Positions 33,403 to 42,339 of a DNA stretch of 64,000 bases are shown in pieces; within the stretch, counting starts at the first letter, position 1, and every line of letters starts with the position of its first letter. The position numbers were made by a program, and so were the translations under genes. The notes beneath the pieces were generated by a model. That model was not told where the DNA came from. It did no database searches and saw only the letters and a program-made list of their open reading frames with translations. Source of the stretch: Nostoc sp. TCL240-02 (GTDB taxonomy: Bacteria > Cyanobacteriota > Cyanobacteriia > Cyanobacteriales > Nostocaceae); assembly GCF_013343235.1 (NCBI RefSeq), contig NZ_CP040094.1, positions 7,063,001 to 7,127,000 of the forward strand, written 5' to 3'.

Positions 33403-36150
33403 TTAACTACTACGTAAAGTAGCCACTAACTGACGTGCAAAAGCAGAAATTGCTTCATATTTATTGTTGTGGAGTTGCATCATTTTACTCCGGGCAGTTT
33501 GTTCAGAGGGGTTATTAGCAACTGCTGCCAATTGTTCATAACCTGGATAATAACGACAGAATGTATAAATACCGTTATCATCTAATAGCCATTGGCTATA
33601 GACACCTTCTTTGCGGGGAAAAAAGCTTTCTGAAGCATTACGAGAAATAATGTTGCGGGGATATTTTAAGATATCTGCAAAACTATCCACTGCAACTGGC
33701 TGAATCCTTCCAATCAATCGTGTTGTCAAGTTTTGCAAAATTTTAGATGCAGCTTTAGATTTGGCAATAGTATCAGGATCTTGTCCCGATAAGATGACTC
33801 TGATACCAGCTTTAGCACCGTTCGCACAAATTCTGCCAACTAAGTCAGAGATTTGCTCGAATTCAAATAAAATTGGTGCTTCGTCAATAAAGAATATAGA
33901 AGCTGGGCTACTTAATGCCCGTCGTAATGCTGCTGAATATGCACTCAAGGATAGTACGGCTGCATCTTCACTATCTGATAAGTTTCTGAGAGCAAAAACT
34001 AACAGTTGTGCATCAGTAGGAAAGCTAGATGGTGCAGAAATAGCTTGTCCCACACGACTAGAGAGCCAAAACCGCAAGCGTAGTTGAATTTGACTCAGAG
34101 CGTCTTCTACTCTGCCACTTAAAGAATCTAGCTGCAAGTATTCTGGCGAGCAGAAATAGAGAAAATCTTTCAAGGTAGGGGTTTTCTGCCAAGCCAGAGT
34201 GCCGAATCCTCCCATCATCGCCTGTCGATATCGCTCTTTGATGCCCTCATCTGTAAAGAAGGCTTCTAAAGCTAGGTTGAGTAGCGATCGCACTGTTTGC
34301 GATAAAATTTGACTTTCAGTGGATGATCCTAAAACCATTGTCATTAAAGCTGATTCTAGGAAGGCGGTATAATCGTTAAAGCGATCGCGCTGTTGTTCTG
34401 GTTCTAGCGATCGCAAATCTGGCTGTTCAAATAAGTTATTCGATTGTTTGGAAATATCAAAATAGGCTCCATTCCCCTCCATAAACTCTGTATAGTCTGT
34501 GAAAGTTGATGTGCCATCAGGTTTAGGGAAATCTAACGCCACCACAGGAATGCCATGTGCCAAAGCCTGAGTTAAAATCCCTGATACTAATACCGATTTA
34601 CCAGCACGAGTTGTCGCAAACAAAGCTAAATTTTTGTGTTGATTAAACAAATCTAAATGTACGGGTGTTCCGCCTTCTTCGGCAATCAACTCAAAGCCTT
34701 CTTTATCACCCCGTTTAGTTAAAACTAAAGGCATTAATCCGGGAACTTCACTGGTTAAATATAGCTGACGACGGTTAAAGGGTGTTGCTAATAAACCTTC
34801 CCAAACTATCGGTAGAGTTTGCAGCCAAATTTTCCAGGCATATTCAGTTTCCCTAATTACCCTTGCTGGACGTTGAAAACAGTTTTCAATATACCTTGTT
34901 GCCTCATCTAACTTTTCAACAGTTGGACGGTGTACCAAAATAGCAATACTCGTATAAATCGGGACTGCACCTTCAAATAATTGTTCTTGCGCCGCTACCG
35001 ATTTCTTCAGCTTCAATTGAGCGTTGACATCAATGGTTTTACTTTTTTCTTGAGCCATGATTGTCGTCATGTTTGACTGCTTCAGTACTCGTTGCAGAGT
35101 CGTTTTTACCATTGCTGGATTTGCGGCAGTCAACTCACAAAAAATCTCTGTATCTGCTACTCTTTCTCTGGCCAAAAGTTCCCATAAATAGCGCAGTTGG
35201 GAAGATTTATTTGGCCAACCTCCAGGTTTTTCAAGAAATGACAGTGCGCCAATATAACGATTGTTAACATTAACCCAACGGCGATCGGCACAAGGTACGC
35301 TAGACTCCATCAGCAAAGTTGTGCCGTGGATATTGTCTATGAGCAATTTAGTACTAGCTAAATCTGAATTAACTTGCTCATGCAGTCCTTGTTCATCTAA
35401 GGTCATCAACTGAGGAATCTCTATTGCCTCTGTGTCATTAAACCTTTTCCAGACCTCTTTCCAGAGTTCATCTGCTGTCAAAGGTTTAATATCCAATCCC
35501 ATTTGGTTTGATAGAATCTGTTCCCAACGCAGAAAACCCTGCTTGTAAGCATTTGTGATTAGGGTTTCGATGCGCTGATTTTCTACTTCTGATAGTTCAC
35601 CTTTGAATTTCAACCACCATGATTCAGCTTTGACTAAAAGCTTCTCTATCCAATCATCTGCATGTTGCGAGTTAGATTCAATGGTGTAAGTGACATAAAT
35701 CCGCAAAAATTTTGGCTTCCGAACACCAGAAACAGTCAGTTCTTTGACTCTGGCTCTTTCTGCCATCAATAAGTATTTGATATCTCGTGATGGCGCATTT
35801 CTAATTAGTGATGCTAATTCCTTTTGGCGCTCTTTATCGGAACTAAAAGATCCCAAATGCAGCGTCATTCTTTCACCGCTAGGGATATCTTTTAATCCAG
35901 CTTCAATGTTATTAAAAAGTGTATCGATTTGTTCGGGTCTTAAGGTAGTATGAATTCCCTTACAGTCAAAACCAAAAACAAAGCAAAACCGATCTTTTTG
36001 AGTGCCTTTTGTCAAAAGGTACGCGCCAATATCGCGTCCATTCATAGCGACACGTAGCATTGTCGCCAAGTGTAAGGCATCTTCAAATGGTGTTAATCTA
36101 CTTTCGTTTCCGGCGATGCCGACGCTTTGTTTTCCGATTTTTTGCTTCAT
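33403..36150 (-). CDS. VirB4/TraC-type secretion ATPase
   Basis: A 915-residue ATPase of the CagE/TrbE/VirB4 family. The Walker A motif TTRAGKSV has its Lys at about residue 518; Walker B FFIDEAP has its Asp at about 756; RVILSGQDP follows. The N-terminal half carries the less conserved VirB4 domain. VirB4 powers pilus assembly and substrate transfer at the inner membrane. The ATG at 36150 is preferred; an upstream ATG at 36210 would increase the overlap with the VirB3-like gene from 53 to 113 bases. It is the strongest evidence that this operon is a type IV secretion system. Confidence 0.9.
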   Translation of the reverse strand: MKQKIGKQSVGIAGNESRLTPFEDALHLATMLRVAMNGRDIGAYLLTKGTQKDRFCFVFGFDCKGIHTTLRPEQIDTLFNNIEAGLKDIPSGERMTLHLGSFSSDKERQKELASLIRNAPSRDIKYLLMAERARVKELTVSGVRKPKFLRIYVTYTIESNSQHADDWIEKLLVKAESWWLKFKGELSEVENQRIETLITNAYKQGFLRWEQILSNQMGLDIKPLTADELWKEVWKRFNDTEAIEIPQLMTLDEQGLHEQVNSDLASTKLLIDNIHGTTLLMESSVPCADRRWVNVNNRYIGALSFLEKPGGWPNKSSQLRYLWELLARERVADTEIFCELTAANPAMVKTTLQRVLKQSNMTTIMAQEKSKTIDVNAQLKLKKSVAAQEQLFEGAVPIYTSIAILVHRPTVEKLDEATRYIENCFQRPARVIRETEYAWKIWLQTLPIVWEGLLATPFNRRQLYLTSEVPGLMPLVLTKRGDKEGFELIAEEGGTPVHLDLFNQHKNLALFATTRAGKSVLVSGILTQALAHGIPVVALDFPKPDGTSTFTDYTEFMEGNGAYFDISKQSNNLFEQPDLRSLEPEQQRDRFNDYTAFLESALMTMVLGSSTESQILSQTVRSLLNLALEAFFTDEGIKERYRQAMMGGFGTLAWQKTPTLKDFLYFCSPEYLQLDSLSGRVEDALSQIQLRLRFWLSSRVGQAISAPSSFPTDAQLLVFALRNLSDSEDAAVLSLSAYSAALRRALSSPASIFFIDEAPILFEFEQISDLVGRICANGAKAGIRVILSGQDPDTIAKSKAASKILQNLTTRLIGRIQPVAVDSFADILKYPRNIISRNASESFFPRKEGVYSQWLLDDNGIYTFCRYYPGYEQLAAVANNPSEQTARSKMMQLHNNKYEAISAFARQLVATLRSS

Positions 36151-36475
36151 GGTTAACTTCCAGTAAGCTTTGATAACGAGCAAAGCCTCTTGTCCAAGCG
36201 GGAACGCCAATAAATTTACTTAAAAAACTCCAACTTCTACCACCAGTTAAAATCCACCAGGTTCCTATTCCCCAACCAGTCATTAGTACTGTCCACAACC
36301 ATTTTTGAAACTCTTCTTGGAAAAGACCCCCAAAAATCCCATTGATAATAAAGTAGGAGGCTAAGGCAATCACTGTCCAAGGAAGAATTTGATCAGCAGG
36401 GATGGGCCCTAGAGAAGGTTGGCTTCCCAGAACCTGATTAACTGGACGAAATTCTTGTTCCCGCTCTTGAGACAT
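36098..36475 (-). CDS. VirB3-like small membrane protein
   Basis: A 125-residue protein with two adjacent hydrophobic helices (ILPWTVIALASYFIINGIFG and WLWTVLMTGWGIGTWWIL) and a very basic C-terminus (KNRKTKRRHRRKRK). VirB3/TraL proteins are of this size, with paired helices, and are encoded between the pilin and VirB4, as here. Its 3' end overlaps the virB4-like gene by 53 bases, implying tight translational coupling. No sequence motif is diagnostic. Confidence 0.6.
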   Translation of the reverse strand: MSQEREQEFRPVNQVLGSQPSLGPIPADQILPWTVIALASYFIINGIFGGLFQEEFQKWLWTVLMTGWGIGTWWILTGGRSWSFLSKFIGVPAWTRGFARYQSLLEVNHEAKNRKTKRRHRRKRK

Positions 36476-36489
36476 TTGAAATATCTGAA

Positions 36490-37110
36490 TTATTTACTGC
36501 TATCGCCAATTACAAAGCGTGTGAGTACATCAGCAATAGTAACAGCAACAACGACTAATAGGGGAGTTCTGGCAATGCTTTGCCAATCTTCATCTTTACG
36601 CACTGCGTTGATCACACCAACCAGGGAGATTGCAATATATAGTAAGTAAATCGCCCGCAACACATTAAATATCAAACTTACAGCTGTGTTGCTACCACCA
36701 CTATTGGTTGTTGAACCATCACTTAAGGTTTTCTTGAAAAACTTTTCAGCTTCCCCAAAAAACTGTGCTTGTGCGGGGCCGGCAAAACAGTCTAACCAAT
36801 AAAAACTCAGGATGATGGCTGCTGCTAGAATTTGCAATAATATTAGCGATCGCCTTGGTAAATTTGCCTGCTGCCCAATTTGCTGGGTAATGACTGCAAT
36901 TAAACTACCAACGAGTAAACAAAAGAGCAGGATAGGACTTTTTAGGCTGATAACGCTTATAAGTACAGCACAAGCAATCAAAAAAGGAACAGATTCAACC
37001 AAAATAATCAAGCTGGATTCCAGTCCCAGTCTTAACTTATGAGATCCTTTGACTGCGCTACCAGTTAAAGCTTTGAAAAAGTTTCTCTTGTGAGAACTTT
37101 GTCTAGACAT
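36490..37110 (-). CDS. VirB2/TrbC-like pilin with a long leader
   Basis: A 206-residue protein. Residues 116-206 look like a mature VirB2-type pilin: a start QFFGEAEKFFKK after a signal-peptidase-like site (GPAQA, about residue 115), then two hydrophobic helices (LIFNVLRAIYLLYIAISLVG and LLVVVAVTIADVLTRFVI). The preceding 115 residues are much longer than a normal pilin leader and include two extra hydrophobic segments (about 33-55 and 58-76) before the signal-like helix (90-107). First gene of the operon. It might instead be a four- or five-helix membrane protein that is not processed. Confidence 0.6.
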   Translation of the reverse strand: MSRQSSHKRNFFKALTGSAVKGSHKLRLGLESSLIILVESVPFLIACAVLISVISLKSPILLFCLLVGSLIAVITQQIGQQANLPRRSLILLQILAAAIILSFYWLDCFAGPAQAQFFGEAEKFFKKTLSDGSTTNSGGSNTAVSLIFNVLRAIYLLYIAISLVGVINAVRKDEDWQSIARTPLLVVVAVTIADVLTRFVIGDSSK

Positions 37111-38830
37111 TTGCTAATTTTCCTATGGTGTACTTGAGTGTTGGTTGTCTAAAATTTTACGCTTATTTAGAACTTAACATGATTGAACATTCATTTGTAA
37201 TGAAATTATGAAGTTCGCAGTAAAGTCTTACATTATATACAAACTTTGATTAATTTAAATTAATAAAATATTAATTTTGGTTTAAAAGGTGAGGTATGCG
37301 TGGTTTGAGAAACTAGGTTTCAAGCTTTAAACCAGAACTGCTACAGTCCTTCTAAACTGGTTGTAGAATCCAGTAGAAAGGCGAGATAGTGCTTGGCAGA
37401 TTAATTACAAGTTCTATAGAAAACATTTTATTCCTCCAAGCAACCGTTTTGTAAGGTGTTATCTTTTTTTGATGTGTTATAATTGAATACATACTTACTA
37501 CAAATATAGAGAAGTTTGCAACACAGTGGCTACAGTATCCCATTTGCAAAGGACTTTGGGAATACTTTTGGAGATTATGTTAGCACTACCACTGATACAC
37601 GTATTAATTCAATCTACTGTCAATAGCACAAAATAGACTGCGCTTTATTCTTTGACCTAAATATTCCGAATGTTTACAAAGTGGTTTATTGTAACCCTTT
37701 CAAGGTGGCTCCAAAAATATCTTTTTTCTCTTTGCGTTCTCTGCGCTTCTGCCTTCTGCGGTTAAAAAGTAATTTATTTAACCACTCCAGACACATAAAA
37801 CACATAGGAAAGAGGTTAAAAGGAGGTTAAAAAGGAATTTATTGGCAAATATTTTACCGACCTTGAAAAGGCTATTACCCATTGGCAGAAAATATCAAAT
37901 ATGAGATATAGTTTTTTGATTACAATAGCTAAATTTTTCAGCTATTTTTAGCGATGCCTGGGTTGGGCTATACCTAAGCAATTAATAAAAGGATGATTGA
38001 TAAAATGCTGAAACAACGTATTCTCATTGATTCACATGCTGATTAATTTGTAAAGTTAATATACTTTATTAAAAATACATATTAAAACCTTTAAAAAGAG
38101 CTTAATAAGCAAAACTATAATATAATAAAAAGTTTCAGATTTTACTCCGGCCAGATTAATAAAAAGCTCTACAAAAACCACTTTTAAAACACCGATAAGC
38201 TCCAAAAATACTTTGAACTTTTTTAATCATTCCATAATGCAATCATGATTTGAGCTTTACCTTAATACTATACTGTTGATTTCGTTGGCAAACTTTAACA
38301 GCTATTAGGTATGGCAATCTTAAAAGATTCGTAAAATCTTACTCTCTTTACCTTGCGCCTTAGCGGTAGCTTGTGGCAAATTGCTGTGCATCTGCATTAA
38401 AGAAAGTGGTTTTCATGATTCAGACAAAGTTTTCATGCCAAATAAGTAAGTGGGTAAAAATAAACATAGCTTTTTAACAGAGTATAAGAGACTGATAACG
38501 GTAATTAAGGCATGATTCGTAGTACTTACTAACCGCTCCCTTATACTAAAGCAATTGAATGTTTGTTTATACAACCTTACCTTGCAATTGTAGAGTTTTT
38601 GAATAGCAAAAAATTATGTGATAGAGTGCGATAACAATACTTTTATCCACTCAATATTGCTATTTATTTGCTCTAGTCCTTAAACTATTTGTCAAAACTT
38701 TTAATTTATAAATAACCTTTTTAATGCTAAGTTTTTGCATTTAGAAAAGGTTATTTATAATTGGCAATTTGGCATTTGATTTGGATTTGTTAAGGTGCTA
38801 AATCCTAAAATTAACTTGAAGGAGCTTGAC
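37111..38830. other. Long gene-free region between the T4SS-like operon and pstS
   Basis: About 1.7 kb, AT-rich, divergently flanked. It contains copies of the CTTTGCGTTCTCTGCGCTTCT-like interspersed sequence (about 37725-37765 and 38340-38395), an AAAGGAGGTTAAAAAGGAAT-like stretch (37815-37845), and a strong hairpin at 38706-38760. No frame is supported as coding. A regulatory RNA could be hidden here, but I could not identify one. It must carry the promoters of the secretion operon (near 37111-37250) and of pstS. Confidence 0.5.
38706..38760. promoter_or_regulatory. Perfect 16-bp inverted repeat upstream of the PstS gene
   Basis: TTATAAATAACCTTTT (38706-38721) is repeated inverted as AAAAGGTTATTTATAA (38745-38760), with an inner AATGC/GCATT pair in the 23-base loop. 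It lies 70 bases before the pstS ATG. It could be a leader hairpin controlling pstS, a bidirectional terminator, or an operator. No run of Ts follows it, so simple termination is not the best explanation. Confidence 0.6.
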
Positions 38831-40201
38831 ATGGTTTTCTATCGCGATCATCAATCGAATCATTTGAGAAGTTCAATTTCTGTACTTGCTATAGCAATTG
38901 GTTTAGTAGCGGGTCAATCTATTAGTGATAAATCTCTAGCTCAGACTTCAATAAATGGTGCAGGTGCAAGCACTGTAAATACTTTGTTTGCAGGTACAGG
39001 AACTGCCTATCCTCTTGCGCCGAAAGGCTCATGGTTTAACGCTTACGGTGTTGGGAATCCTCCATCCCTGAATAATAATGTACCCCCAGCCTTAGCCGGA
39101 TTTCCAAACGGGACTTATGGTCCAGTCAATACAAGCGTCACATTTAGATATGCTTCGGTTGGTAGTGGCGCAGGTATAACATCTTTTCTTACTCAAACCC
39201 CACCACCTGCTACTGGTGCTACAATCAGTGCCCCAGTTTCTTTTGCAGCAACTGACGATCCCCTAACAGGCACAGAAAGAGTTACTGGCAGTCCCAACAA
39301 TGTTCCCACCCCCGCAGGCACACCCCAAAATCCAGTTCCATACGTCCAAATACCTGTGATAAGTGTTGGAATCGCGTTAGCTTACAACCCCAGTGGTCTA
39401 AATGTACCAGCCGCTGGAATTAAGCTTTCACGGCCTACTTACCTTGCTATTCTGAACGGCAGTCTAACAAATTGGAATGATGCCAGAATTAGAACAGATA
39501 ACGGTGGCGCAATAATTGCAGTAAATAAACCCCTGATTTTCGTACGTCGTAGTGATGATAGTGGTACCACTTTTGCTTTAAGCAGTCATCTTAAGGCCGC
39601 ATTTGGTGCTACATGGAACAGAGGAGTTGGTAAAAAAAGTATTGGTGCTGCTGTTATACCCAATCCATTACCAGCCGATACAGTTGTTTGGCCAGCTAAT
39701 TTCCAATTTGCTTCAGGAGGTGGAGGTGTCGCCACCAAGATTAAAGCTACTGCTGGTGCCATTGGTTATGTAGATAGTGCTACGCGGTTAGCTAATAGTC
39801 TGCCAGCAGCAGTCTTACGGAACAAGTCAGGTAATTATGCTGCCATCTCATCAACTACAATTTTAAATGCTTTTGTAGGTGCGACCGATCAAGATACAAA
39901 TGCTCGGCGGATTAAACTCGTAGTAACTGATCCAGCAGCTACAAATGCTTATCCCATCGTTACCGCAAGTTACCTACTATTTTATGACAAATACGCAAGT
40001 GCTAGCATAGCAACTGGTATTAAAGGATTTATCAATTGGGCTTTAGGAGTACCACCTGTTCCAGCACCAGCAGATGTAACAACCAATCCGAACTCTATAG
40101 CTATAGCTCGCGGATATGCTCCTCTGCCCGATACCATTAAAACTCAAGCTCGGACTGTTGTAAATACTTACGTAGATACTGTTTTTAATCCAGCTCCATA
40201 A
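38831..40201 (+). CDS. pstS: PstS-family phosphate-binding protein
   Basis: A 456-residue exported protein: an N-terminal signal segment (SISVLAIAIGLVAGQSISD, cleavage near LAQ), then the phosphate-binding fold with INGAGASTVNTLF, VGSGAGITSFL, the ligand-binding RRSDDSGTTF and AGAIGYVDSATR. It is longer than typical PstS, with Pro/Asn-rich insertions. Binding of phosphate is family knowledge; a different oxyanion is possible. AAGGAG at 38818 decides the ATG at 38831. No pstC/A/B genes follow, so it is an orphan binding protein. A convincing Pho box was not found. Confidence 0.8.
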   Translation: MVFYRDHQSNHLRSSISVLAIAIGLVAGQSISDKSLAQTSINGAGASTVNTLFAGTGTAYPLAPKGSWFNAYGVGNPPSLNNNVPPALAGFPNGTYGPVNTSVTFRYASVGSGAGITSFLTQTPPPATGATISAPVSFAATDDPLTGTERVTGSPNNVPTPAGTPQNPVPYVQIPVISVGIALAYNPSGLNVPAAGIKLSRPTYLAILNGSLTNWNDARIRTDNGGAIIAVNKPLIFVRRSDDSGTTFALSSHLKAAFGATWNRGVGKKSIGAAVIPNPLPADTVVWPANFQFASGGGGVATKIKATAGAIGYVDSATRLANSLPAAVLRNKSGNYAAISSTTILNAFVGATDQDTNARRIKLVVTDPAATNAYPIVTASYLLFYDKYASASIATGIKGFINWALGVPPVPAPADVTTNPNSIAIARGYAPLPDTIKTQARTVVNTYVDTVFNPAP

Positions 40202-40270
40202 TTGCGTTAATACCATTATTGGTATTCACCTTCCTTGCCTCCTAAATGTTGATAAGGATATAAAATCATG

Positions 40271-40298
40271 CCCCAGGATTATATTTACAATCTTGGGG
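40271..40298 (+). terminator. Hairpin after pstS, probable terminator
   Basis: CCCCAGGATT (40271-40280) pairs with AATCTTGGGG (40289-40298), a 10-bp stem with one G-T pair and an 8-base loop, followed by TCTAATTT. It is 70 bases after the pstS stop. The trailing T-run is weak. Confidence 0.5.
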
Positions 40299-40317
40299 TC
40301 TAATTTAGATAATACAT

Positions 40318-40344
40318 ATTAATGGTGGTAAATCTACCATTAAT
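40318..40344. repeat. Inverted repeat after pstS
   Basis: ATTAATGGT (40318-40326) and ACCATTAAT (40336-40344) form a perfect 9-bp inverted repeat with a 9-base loop. It could be part of the 3' end structure of the pstS transcript or an unrelated operator. Confidence 0.5.
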
Positions 40345-40662
40345 ATTTAGCGATTGCAGGATATATTAAACAGTCGTAAAACGGAAATTTATAAATTTGT
40401 TTCATTCGATTATAGATATTGAATAAAATAACTAAACAGCTTATATACTATGGCTTTAACTAAATATTTACTATACTTATTATTGCGATTACTTTAAATA
40501 AATAAAAATAATTAGTTTAAAAAGTTTTATTGTATAAAGCAAATATTTTGCACAAAAAATCATAAATTAATTAACTTAACCTAATTTAAAAGTAATGCTA
40601 AGGTTATTTGTTTAGAAATTTTCAATCTAGATATACTGGTAACAACAAACACAGGAAAAATC

Positions 40663-40749
40663 ATGGCTGATCTATTATTAAATATATAGAGCTTGAACGG
40701 CAGCAACGGCTTTGTTATCAATGCAGTTTATAAGCGTTACAAACGCTGA
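40663..40749 (+). pseudogene. Possible remnant of an FG-GAP-repeat protein gene
   Basis: A frame starting ATG at 40663 reads MADLLLNI, an in-frame TAG, then SLNGSNGFVINAVYKRYKR and a stop. SLNGSNGFVIN is the hallmark sequence of FG-GAP/integrin-alpha-like repeats in large cyanobacterial secreted proteins. Only about 20 residues remain, so this is best seen as a gene fossil; a chance match is possible. Confidence 0.35.
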
Positions 40750-41049
40750 ACAAGAGACTCTTGGGAGAGTCAATATATCAATCTCACAACTGCCGTCGGC
40801 TTGTTCGCTTTTGGCGTTCCCACATGGAAGCATCTGGGGTTGGGCATTGACTAAAAGCTAAAAATAAGGATTTGAGCGAACCTAAAGCAGTGCCCACCTT
40901 ACTTTGCGATCGCAGTAACTATTCATCCTCTGTGTCTTTAAATTATCCAAAAGTCAGAATTGAATACAACCTTACTGCTGTTAGTGGCATAACATCTATG
41001 GATCAGACATAGTTGGGAAAAGTTCAACTGTCAACTATGTTATAATTGA

Positions 41050-41142
41050 ATAGTCGAGAAATATTTTCGGTCATGTAACTGGCTATGTAGACACCTCTCC
41101 GAATCTAAATCTCTACAAACTTTGCTTCTGGAGGTGTTTTTT
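41050..41142 (+). ncRNA. Candidate small RNA with Rho-independent terminator
   Basis: TATAAT at 41040-41045 could be a -10 box. About 90 bases downstream ACACCTC (41091-41097) pairs with GAGGTGT (41131-41137), and a run of six T follows at once, a good intrinsic terminator shape though with a 33-base loop. A second short pairing (GTAGA/TCTAC) lies inside. No gene precedes it on this strand for about 840 bases. No good -35 was seen, so the promoter is uncertain. Confidence 0.4.
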
Positions 41143-41340
41143 GTCAGTTTATATTGCAAATTTATCCTTTAAAGATGAGAGTCTTTAAGGATTGCAAAAA
41201 TTGAAATTTTTAGTGAGTAGAACTGTATTGCACTACCTGGCGTGAAACGGATACCTCTCACTTTCAAAAAATATGCTAAAAAGAACGGACAAGTTTAGTG
41301 TGTCACAAACGCAGACAACATACGGATAGTACTTAAACTT

Positions 41341-41769
41341 ATGCCAACGGATATAATTACCCGTCCTGAGTCACTCACAGAAGATTGTTTCTTTACTTAC
41401 GCCCTTGGGACTGATTTGCACGATACTAATTCCACAGCCAAATATTTACGCAGAATCAGAAAAGAAGATAAACCTTATATCGATATAGCCGTTTCTCCCA
41501 GACCTGGCTATCGGTTTGAGGTTTGTCTTATCCCTGTTGAAGGGTTCGCTCAAGAAACAATCTTAACAAAAGATGGGTTCGCCAAAGCTTTAGCGATTAT
41601 TTGTGCTGTATCTAACAAAGCTAGAAAGCGATTTCCTTCAGGAAATGGACAAGAGATTGTCCGGTGTCAATTTAGCAATTTAGCTGATGCAGTCGCTGTA
41701 GCGAACAGATTGTCTGCATTACCCTCTGATATGTATGAAACTCTCGGCAAGCTACCAAATGCTTTGTGA
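41341..41769 (+). CDS. Hypothetical protein
   Basis: A 142-residue soluble protein of mixed alpha/beta character (TEDCFFTYALGTDLHDTNST, KEDKPYIDIAVSPRPGYRFE, FAKALAIICAVSNKARKRFP, RLSALPSDMYETLGKLPNAL). No domain recognised. The ATG at 41341 follows a non-coding region; the composition is protein-like throughout and no competing frame exists. It may be a conserved cyanobacterial orphan. Confidence 0.6.
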   Translation: MPTDIITRPESLTEDCFFTYALGTDLHDTNSTAKYLRRIRKEDKPYIDIAVSPRPGYRFEVCLIPVEGFAQETILTKDGFAKALAIICAVSNKARKRFPSGNGQEIVRCQFSNLADAVAVANRLSALPSDMYETLGKLPNAL

Positions 41770-41973
41770 GATTGTGTCTGCTTTAAGATTTATGATTAAG
41801 GCTGACGCAAAGACATTTTAATGGTAAGTAAGTAGACGGACAAGAGAATAAAAAACTCAATAGTTCATATTTCATTTGTTCATAAAAGTCTTGCATGACG
41901 AGCCTTTTAACCTTAAATTGTACAATTTTTCTGTTTTTGTACAGCGATCCATAATTCAAAGTGAGTCTTTTTT

Positions 41974-42207
41974 ATGCCTATAAGTCCTTTGCGTGAAGAA
42001 CCTCGTAACCAACGAGCGCCTGTAATTCGTACAAGTAATGAATTTATTCTTTTGGAATGGCTAAAGTCAACTGGTCGTCTAATTGAGCGTGAACATCAAG
42101 AATCTGAGTATCTAACTGAAGTAGAAGAAATTTCAGAAATGATCGACCTTGATGATATTCCTTACGATCATGATGATGATGATGGTGATATGGATATAGA
42201 AGCGTAA
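41974..42207 (+). CDS. DUF3134 family small protein
   Basis: A 77-residue acidic protein with the typical start MPISPLREEPRNQRAPVI, a middle EWLKSTGRLI, and an Asp-rich C-terminus (DHDDDDGDMDIEA). It matches my memory of the cyanobacterial DUF3134 family, of unknown function. A strong bidirectional hairpin follows the gene. Confidence 0.75.
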   Translation: MPISPLREEPRNQRAPVIRTSNEFILLEWLKSTGRLIEREHQESEYLTEVEEISEMIDLDDIPYDHDDDDGDMDIEA

Positions 42208-42281
42208 TTCGTGATTCGTAATTCGTAATTACCCGAAGCGTTTCATTAATTTGGAATGTGTATTTTATTTACGCCTAAAGG

Positions 42282-42320
42282 CTAAGAATCCCGACTTTTT
42301 AGAGAAGTCGGGATTCTTAG
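42282..42320. terminator. Bidirectional terminator hairpin
   Basis: CTAAGAATCCCGACTT (42282-42297) and AAGTCGGGATTCTTAG (42305-42320) form a perfect 16-bp stem with a 7-base loop. It lies between the convergent DUF3134 and mltA genes and can end transcription of both. The sequence CCCGACTT..AAGTCGGG recurs in diverged form at 47372-47404. Confidence 0.8.
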
Positions 42321-42339
42321 TATGAAAGTACGAGTGGGT

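Larger units (their letters stand above)
40202..41340. other. Long intergenic region downstream of pstS
   Basis: About 1.1 kb, AT-rich. It holds two hairpins just after pstS, a short coding remnant at 40663, and a possible small RNA with terminator at 41050-41142, all listed separately. The rest shows HIP1-like sites and no supported gene. Confidence 0.45.

Noticed and set aside
37352..37549. 65-residue minus-strand frame in the long intergenic region
   Set aside because: No ribosome-binding site, atypical composition, and no resemblance to any protein.
38100..38705. Pho box upstream of pstS
   Set aside because: Only isolated CTTAATAC-like octamers were seen, not three tandem copies with proper spacing.
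41915..41945. TTGTACAA...TTGTACA as an NtcA or LexA site upstream of the DUF3134 gene
   Set aside because: Spacing does not fit GTA-N8-TAC or the cyanobacterial LexA pattern.
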